Positions 6,400 through 10,194 of a stretch of 10,194 bases of DNA are shown piece after piece. Origin of the DNA: Actinomycetales bacterium (GTDB taxonomy: Bacteria; Actinomycetota; Actinomycetes; Actinomycetales; JAHECE01); contig JAHECE010000094.1 in NCBI GenBank assembly GCA_024641895.1, positions 1 through 10,194 on the forward strand, in the 5' to 3' direction. The notes beneath the pieces are model-generated. The model ran no database searches and was not told the DNA's origin. It saw nothing but the letters and a program-made list of their open reading frames with translations. Every line of letters begins with the position of its first letter. Within the stretch, counting starts at the first letter, position 1. A program made the position numbers and the translations under genes.

Positions 6400-7728
6400 T
6401 CAGGACGCCGAGTGGACGGACTGGGTGGGCCGACCCGTGGTGGTGAGACCCTCGTAGGCGGTCTCACCGTGGACCGCGAGGTCGATACCGCTGACCTCCT
6501 CGACCTCCGTGATGCGCAGGCCCATCGTCGCCTTGAGCGCGAGCGCGATGATCGTGGTCAAGACGGCGCTGAACACGACGGCGAACAACGCGACCACGAT
6601 CTGGGTGCCGAGCTGGGTCGCACCGCCACCGTAGAACAGGCCGTTGAGCGCGCCGTCCGGGTACCAGGTGCCGTTGACACCCTCCCCGACGTTGGCGAAC
6701 AGTCCGATGAGGACGGTACCCGTGAGACCACCCACGAGGTGCACGCCGACCACGTCGAGCGAGTCGTCGTAGCCGAACTTGTACTTCAGACCGATCGCGA
6801 GCGCACAGAGGACACCGGCGACGGCACCGATGGCCATGGCGCCGTAGGTGTCGACGGCGGCCGCGGCCGGGGTGATCGCGACGAGACCGGCGACGACGCC
6901 CGAGGCGGCACCGAGGCTGGTGGGAGAACCGTCGCGCAGCTTCTCCGTGATGAGCCAGGCGAGCATCGCGACGCAGGTCGCAACCATGGTGTTGATCCAG
7001 GCGCGGCCGGCGGTGCCGTCAGCAGCGAACTCGGAACCGGCGTTGAACCCGAACCAGCCGAACCACAGGAGCGCGGCGCCCAGCATCACGAACGGAAGGT
7101 TGTGCGGCCGCATGGGCTCCTTGGCGAAGCCCTTGCGCTTGCCGAGAATGATCGCCAGCACCAGGCCGGCGACGCCGGCGTTGATGTGGACGACCGTACC
7201 GCCGGCGAAGTCGATCGGGACCGAGAGCCCGGACGTGATGCCGTCAGCGCCCAGCAGGCCGCCGCCCCAGACCATGTGAGCCATCGGGACGTAGACGAGG
7301 GTCGCCCAGATACCGGCGAACACGAGCCAGGTGGTGAACTTCATCCGGTCCGCGACGGCACCCGAGATGAGGGCGACCGTGATGATGGCGAACGTGGCCT
7401 GGAAGGCCACGGCGACCAGCGCGGGCACGCCCGCCGACGCCATGAGGCTCTGCTCGTCGGTGATCGAGTTGACCCCGAAGTACTCGAAGGGATTGCCGAT
7501 GAGCCCGCCGAGCTGATCCGTTCCGAATGCTCCGGAGTAGCCGTAGAGCAGCCAGATGGTACCCACGAGGCCCATCGCGCTGAAGCTCATCATCATCATG
7601 TTCAGGACGCTCTTGCCGCGCACCATGCCGCCGTAGAAGAACGCCAGGCCCGGCGTCATCAGCAGCACCAGAGCGGACGACGTGAGCAGCCACGCGGTGT
7701 TCCCGCTGTCGAGCGTGAACTCTTCCAT
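6400..7728 (-). CDS. amtB: ammonium transporter AmtB2, canonical twin-His type
   Basis: A second Amt channel, 442 aa. It carries the same blocks as AmtB1: AFFYGGMVRGKSVLNMMMMS (29-48), AHMVWGGG (150-157), DFAGGTVVH (173-181), WFGWFGFNAGS (222-232) and YDDSLDVVGVH (320-330). Both pore histidines (His181 and His330, equivalent to E. coli His168 and His318) are present, unlike in AmtB1. The C-terminal tail has HGETAYEG (420-427) and a Ser/Thr-rich end about 10 residues longer. The ATG at 7728 gives MEEFTLDSGNTAW, which aligns with AmtB1; GAGGAG lies about 11 nt before it. An in-frame GTG at 7749 has no good ribosome binding site. It is the first gene of its own unit, with candidate GlnR-type sites upstream. 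Confidence 0.97.
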   Translation of the reverse strand: MEEFTLDSGNTAWLLTSSALVLLMTPGLAFFYGGMVRGKSVLNMMMMSFSAMGLVGTIWLLYGYSGAFGTDQLGGLIGNPFEYFGVNSITDEQSLMASAGVPALVAVAFQATFAIITVALISGAVADRMKFTTWLVFAGIWATLVYVPMAHMVWGGGLLGADGITSGLSVPIDFAGGTVVHINAGVAGLVLAIILGKRKGFAKEPMRPHNLPFVMLGAALLWFGWFGFNAGSEFAADGTAGRAWINTMVATCVAMLAWLITEKLRDGSPTSLGAASGVVAGLVAITPAAAAVDTYGAMAIGAVAGVLCALAIGLKYKFGYDDSLDVVGVHLVGGLTGTVLIGLFANVGEGVNGTWYPDGALNGLFYGGGATQLGTQIVVALFAVVFSAVLTTIIALALKATMGLRITEVEEVSGIDLAVHGETAYEGLTTTGRPTQSVHSAS

Positions 7729-7770
7729 GTGGATCGCATCTCCTCTCACCGACCGGGGCGGCCGGGCTAC

Positions 7771-7776
7771 GTCCTA
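7771..7776 (-). promoter_or_regulatory. possible -10 element for amtB2
   Basis: The minus strand has TAGGAC, a partial match to TANNNT, 51 nt before the amtB2 start codon. It would begin transcription near 7764. No -35 hexamer is recognisable, which would fit an activator-dependent promoter. Weak on its own; suggested mainly by the position of the repeat pairs upstream. Confidence 0.25.
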
Positions 7777-7813
7777 GGGTTGAGGTTGGCCGTTTCGGTC
7801 ATGGACGCAACTC

Positions 7814-7865
7814 GTTACAGCGCTGTGACAGATGCCTTCGTGGTGTTACGAGCGGGTTTCGTCAC
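7814..7865 (-). promoter_or_regulatory. candidate GlnR-type binding sites upstream of amtB2
   Basis: Two pairs of G(T/A)nAC half sites with exactly 6-nt spacers are visible on the minus strand: GTCAC-n6-GTAAC (7814-7829) and GAAAC-n6-GTAAC (7845-7860), plus an adjoining GTGAC (7861-7865). The actinobacterial nitrogen regulator GlnR recognises gTnAC-n6-GaAAC repeats 11 bp apart, and amtB is a classical GlnR target. Relative to the possible start near 7764 the pairs lie at about -50 to -65 and -81 to -96. The 7814-7829 site is also a near-palindrome, so a dimeric repressor is an alternative; it does not resemble the AmtR site of Corynebacterium. Confidence 0.45.
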
Positions 7866-7912
7866 ACTCGTCACGCGCCTCGGCGGCCGTGCTCCGTGCG
7901 CGCCCGCGCGTG

Positions 7913-9070
7913 TCAGGACAGCAGCGCGTCGACGAACGCCTCCGGGTCGAAGGGCGCCAGGTCGTCGGCACCTTCACCGATCCCGACGAACTTCACCGGG
8001 ACACCCAGCTCGCGCTGGACGGCGACGACGATGCCGCCCTTCGCTGTGCCGTCGAGCTTGGTCAGCACGAGCCCGGTGACCTGCACCACGTCGGTGAAGA
8101 CTCGGGCCTGTCGCAGACCGTTCTGCCCGGTGGTCGCATCGAGGACCAGCAGGACCTCCGCGACGGGCGCCTTGCGTGAGATCACCCGTTTGATCTTCCC
8201 GAGCTCGTCCATGAGGTCGGCCTTGTTCTGGAGCCGGCCGGCGGTGTCCACGAGCACGACGTCGGCGCCGATCTCGGCCCCGGTCCGGACCGCGTCGAAG
8301 GCCACGGACGCCGGGTCCGCGTGGTCACGATCGGCGCGGATCACCGGGACGCCCACCCTCTCACCCCAGGTCGAGAGCTGGTCCGCCGCGGCGGCGCGGA
8401 ACGTGTCCGCCGCGCCGAGGACGACGTCGTGGTCCTCGGCGACGAGGAACCGGGCCAGCTTGCCGACGGTCGTGGTCTTTCCCGTGCCGTTGACGCCCAC
8501 GACGAGCACGGTCGCCGGGTGGGGCTCGCCGTCGGAGCCCAGCGTCTGCTCCAGGTTGAGCGATCGGTCCATCGTCGGGTCCACGAGGCGGAGCAACAGG
8601 TCGCGCAAGATCTCCCGGGCTGCCCCGGGCTCCCGGGAGCCGAGCACCTGCATCCGGAGGCGCAGCGCGTCCATGAGCTCGGTCGTGGGGCCGACGCCGA
8701 CGTCGGCCAGGAGGAGGGTCTCCTCGATCTCCTCCCAGTCGGCCTCGGTGAGGCGGTCCCGGGCGAGCACGGCGAGCAACCGGCTCCCGATCGCGCCGGA
8801 GCGGGCGAGCCGGGCTCGCAGCCGCACGAGGCGCCCGCTGGCGCCCTCCGGGATCTCCAGCAGCCCGAGACCAGGCTCCCCCGGCCGTTCCAGCAGCCCG
8901 ACGGACCCGGCGGCTCCGCCTTCCCTCGAATCTTCCTGGCCCAGGCCGGCGGAGGCGCGGCCGCGGGAGCCGCGCCGCGAGCGACCGACGAATCCCAGGG
9001 CGAAGAGCAGCACGACGACGGCCAGGACGACAAGGCCACCGACGATCGGGGCGATCAGGTCAGCGTTCAC
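7913..9070 (-). CDS. ftsY: signal recognition particle receptor FtsY
   Basis: Membrane-associated GTPase that docks the SRP-ribosome complex at the translocon. 385 aa from the GTG at 9070: a hydrophobic N-terminal segment (about 5-28, probably membrane-spanning), a short basic/Gly-rich linker (29-80) instead of the long acidic region of E. coli FtsY, the N domain (about 85-180), then the G domain with GVNGTGKTTT (192-201), DTFRAAA (222-228), DTAGRL (275-280) and TKLDGTAKGG (337-346), ending GEGADDLAPFDPEAFVDALLS. A TTG at 9079 would add three residues; neither start has a convincing ribosome binding site, and CACACT about 8 nt before the GTG could be a -10 for leaderless transcription. Its partner ffh lies at 708-2279, with the nitrogen genes in between. 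Confidence 0.97.
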   Translation of the reverse strand: MNADLIAPIVGGLVVLAVVVLLFALGFVGRSRRGSRGRASAGLGQEDSREGGAAGSVGLLERPGEPGLGLLEIPEGASGRLVRLRARLARSGAIGSRLLAVLARDRLTEADWEEIEETLLLADVGVGPTTELMDALRLRMQVLGSREPGAAREILRDLLLRLVDPTMDRSLNLEQTLGSDGEPHPATVLVVGVNGTGKTTTVGKLARFLVAEDHDVVLGAADTFRAAAADQLSTWGERVGVPVIRADRDHADPASVAFDAVRTGAEIGADVVLVDTAGRLQNKADLMDELGKIKRVISRKAPVAEVLLVLDATTGQNGLRQARVFTDVVQVTGLVLTKLDGTAKGGIVVAVQRELGVPVKFVGIGEGADDLAPFDPEAFVDALLS

Positions 9071-9126
9071 GATCGCCAAGTGTGGCCCAGCGGACCCGGC
9101 ACACGCGAAGGCGCCCGGCGCGGCGA

Positions 9127-9166
9127 CCCCGAGACCGGGTCAGCGGCGGCCCCGAGACCGGGTCAG
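9127..9166. repeat. 17-bp direct repeat upstream of ftsY
   Basis: The 17-mer CCCCGAGACCGGGTCAG occurs at 9127-9143 and again at 9150-9166, a 23-bp period. Each copy contains a small hairpin, CCCG-AGAC-CGGG. It lies 57-96 bp upstream of the ftsY start, in otherwise featureless intergenic DNA. Function unknown. Confidence 0.7.
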
Positions 9167-9211
9167 GTGACGAGGCCCGAGTCGAGGGCGCCAGCCGTCG
9201 GCTTCGGGTCT

Positions 9212-9252
9212 GCTCAGCGGTGCGCGAGCTCAGCGGTGCGCGGGCTCAGCGG
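9212..9252. repeat. 16-bp tandem repeat, about 2.6 copies, at a gene end
   Basis: Units GCTCAGCGGTGCGCGA (9212-9227), GCTCAGCGGTGCGCGG (9228-9243) and a partial GCTCAGCGG (9244-9252) follow head to tail. The last copy supplies the stop codon of the membrane-protein gene (9246-9248 on the minus strand). This suggests a slippage expansion from the gene's 3' end into the intergenic region. Confidence 0.75.
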
Positions 9253-9545
9253 CGGGTGAGCCGGCGAGCGCGGGTGAGCGCCGTCTTGAGCTCGGTCACC
9301 TCGGTGTACGCCGGCCACTCGACCGGCTCGGCCACCGTGAAGAACTCGGTGAGTCCGCCCGGGGCGGCGTCCTTGGAACGACGAAGCTCGCTGACCAGCG
9401 ACAGCTCCTTGCTCCGGACCCCCTGCACGCCGTCGCGCAGCAGCTGGCGCCAGCCGTCCTCAGGAGCGCTGCGTCGAGCCACGACCGCGAGGACGCCTGC
9501 GGCACTACCGATGCTGACCAGAATCGCCACCGTGATACCAACCAT
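9246..9545 (-). CDS. small single-span membrane protein of unknown function
   Basis: I do not recognise a named family. The 99-aa product has one N-terminal hydrophobic segment (about 2-23, GITVAILVSIGSAAGVLAVV) followed by RR and a charged soluble part of about 75 residues rich in Arg, Glu and Leu, with the local motif EFFTVAEPVEWPAYTEV (67-83) and a basic end LTRARRLTRR. By the positive-inside rule the soluble part should face the cytoplasm. I prefer the ATG at 9545: GATACT ends 6 nt before it, an ideal -10 for a leaderless mRNA, and no ribosome binding site is seen. A longer in-frame GTG start at 9638 would bury the hydrophobic segment behind 31 low-complexity residues. It sits between smc and ftsY. 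Confidence 0.7.
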   Translation of the reverse strand: MVGITVAILVSIGSAAGVLAVVARRSAPEDGWRQLLRDGVQGVRSKELSLVSELRRSKDAAPGGLTEFFTVAEPVEWPAYTEVTELKTALTRARRLTRR

Positions 9546-9551
9546 CTGGCC

Positions 9552-9557
9552 AGTATC
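9552..9557 (-). promoter_or_regulatory. -10 element for leaderless membrane-protein gene
   Basis: The minus strand has GATACT preceded by CCT, with exactly 6 nt to the ATG at 9545-9543. Transcription would begin at or next to the A of the start codon. Leaderless genes with this layout are frequent in actinobacteria. Confidence 0.5.
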
Positions 9558-9562
9558 AGGCC

Positions 9563-9586
9563 GCTCGCGCCCTGCAGTGCGCGAGC
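9563..9586. promoter_or_regulatory. inverted repeat over the -35 region (operator or smc terminator)
   Basis: A perfect 8-bp inverted repeat, GCTCGCGC (9563-9570) and GCGCGAGC (9579-9586), with an 8-nt centre. It overlaps the expected -35 position of the 9246-9545 gene's promoter, where an operator would act, and it lies about 170 bp after the smc stop, where it could also serve as a U-less terminator. The rest of the smc-to-membrane-protein gap (9587-9756) shows nothing else I can support beyond weak 4-bp stems. Confidence 0.4.
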
Positions 9587-9756
9587 AGGCCTTCATCGGC
9601 GTGTCACCAGGACCAACGGCCCTCGTGAGATCGGGCACAGGCCTCCGGAACGCGACTCCTGACCGCGATGCGAGACGGCCGCGACCACATCCTGACGCAT
9701 ATCCGGTCCGGCAGCGCCCGATCCCTGCGGCAGGCCGTCCGCCGTGCCGAGTCGGC

Positions 9757-10194
9757 TCAGGCGCGGCTGCCGGCAGTCGCGCGAGCGCCGGGCCCGCGAC
9801 TCACCGCGGGCCGCTCGTCCTCACGCAGCCGCTGACTGATCACCGTGGTGACGCCGTCGCCGCGCATCGTGACGCCGTAGAGGGCGTCGGCGATCTCCAT
9901 CGTCCGTCGCTGGTGCGTGACGACCACGAGCTGGCTGTCGGCGCGCAGCTCGGTGAAGATCTCGAGCAGTCGACCGAGGTTGACGTCGTCGAGGGCCGCC
10001 TCGACCTCGTCCATGACGTAGAACGGGCTCGGCCGCGCCTTGAAGATCGCGACGAGCATCGCGACCGCGGTCAGGCTCCGCTCTCCGCCCGAGAGCAGCG
10101 AGAGCCGCTTGATCTTCTTGCCCGGAGGCCTGGCCTCGACGTCGACGCCACTGGTCAGCAGGTCGTCCGGGTCGGTCAGGAACAGGCGACCCTC
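9757..10194 (-). CDS. smc: chromosome segregation protein SMC, C-terminal 145 residues
   Basis: The frame enters from the right edge and covers the C-terminal half of the SMC ATPase head, which pairs with the N-terminal Walker A half to drive chromosome organisation with ScpA/ScpB. Within the 145 visible residues are the ABC signature LLSGGERSLTAVA (33-45), Walker B FYVMDEVEAALDD (58-70) and the H-loop VVVTHQR (90-96), then a short tail ending in Arg/Ala-rich residues. About 1,000 residues (the N-terminal head, coiled coils and hinge) lie outside the window. The Met at codon 46 is internal, not a start. smc-ftsY proximity is standard in actinobacteria. Confidence 0.97.
   Translation of the reverse strand, partial: EGRLFLTDPDDLLTSGVDVEARPPGKKIKRLSLLSGGERSLTAVAMLVAIFKARPSPFYVMDEVEAALDDVNLGRLLEIFTELRADSQLVVVTHQRRTMEIADALYGVTMRGDGVTTVISQRLREDERPAVSRGPGARATAGSRA

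Noticed and set aside
7814..7829. AmtR (TetR family) operator at the near-palindrome GTTAC-n6-GTGAC
   Set aside because: The arms do not match the CTAT-n6-ATAG core of the Corynebacterium AmtR site; the spacing fits GlnR half sites better, although another dimeric regulator remains possible.
6412..8079. A 555-codon plus-strand frame opposite amtB2 and the ftsY end
   Set aside because: Same shadow pattern as over amtB1, and the two shadows resemble each other only because the genes underneath are paralogous.
9546..9638. Longer GTG start for the membrane-protein gene
   Set aside because: The extra 31 residues show no signal or conserved feature and would place the -10-like GATACT inside the coding region; the ATG at 9545 fits leaderless expression.
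9757..10059. A separate 100-codon ATPase-like gene starting at an internal ATG
   Set aside because: The frame is open to the window edge and the upstream part contains the SMC signature LSGGE, so the Met is inside smc.

Overview
This window is GC-rich chromosomal DNA whose recognisable genes are all on the minus strand. Gene content, GTG starts, very little low-GC intergenic DNA, Ala-rich tails, an N-terminally membrane-anchored FtsY and an apparently leaderless gene all point to a high-GC actinobacterium. A Micrococcales member of the Cellulomonas type is my best guess, by inference only. It looks like core chromosome. I see no mobile element, CRISPR array, tRNA, rRNA or phage gene.

Read in the direction of transcription (right to left), the order is: the 3' end of smc (9757-10194); a small leaderless gene for a single-span membrane protein (9246-9545); ftsY, the SRP receptor (7913-9070); a regulatory gap with GlnR-like half-site pairs (about 7764-7865); a first ammonium transporter/PII pair, amtB2-glnK2 (6400-7728, 6032-6370); a gap with a very strong hairpin (5942-5980) and a possible new promoter; a second pair, amtB1-glnB1 (4577-5872, 4195-4533); glnD, the PII-modifying enzyme (2318-4192), 2 nt after glnB1; ffh, the SRP GTPase (708-2279), 38 bp later; a gap of about 180 bp with a candidate rpsP promoter and leader; rpsP, ribosomal protein S16 (25-525); and the first 8 codons of a KH-domain RNA-binding protein that overlaps the rpsP stop by one base.

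Functionally this is an ammonium-uptake and nitrogen-signalling module (two Amt channels, two PII proteins and the enzyme that modifies PII) inserted between the two protein genes of the signal recognition particle pathway. A single amtB-glnB/K-glnD set in this neighbourhood is a familiar actinobacterial arrangement. Here the transporter/PII half is duplicated and diverged. The most interesting details are three. AmtB1 carries Glu instead of the first His of the conduction-pore twin-His pair, while AmtB2 keeps both His. GlnD stops after its HD domain, with no room for the two C-terminal glutamine-sensing ACT domains. The two cassettes seem to be separately controlled. I did not find a wholly unknown system.
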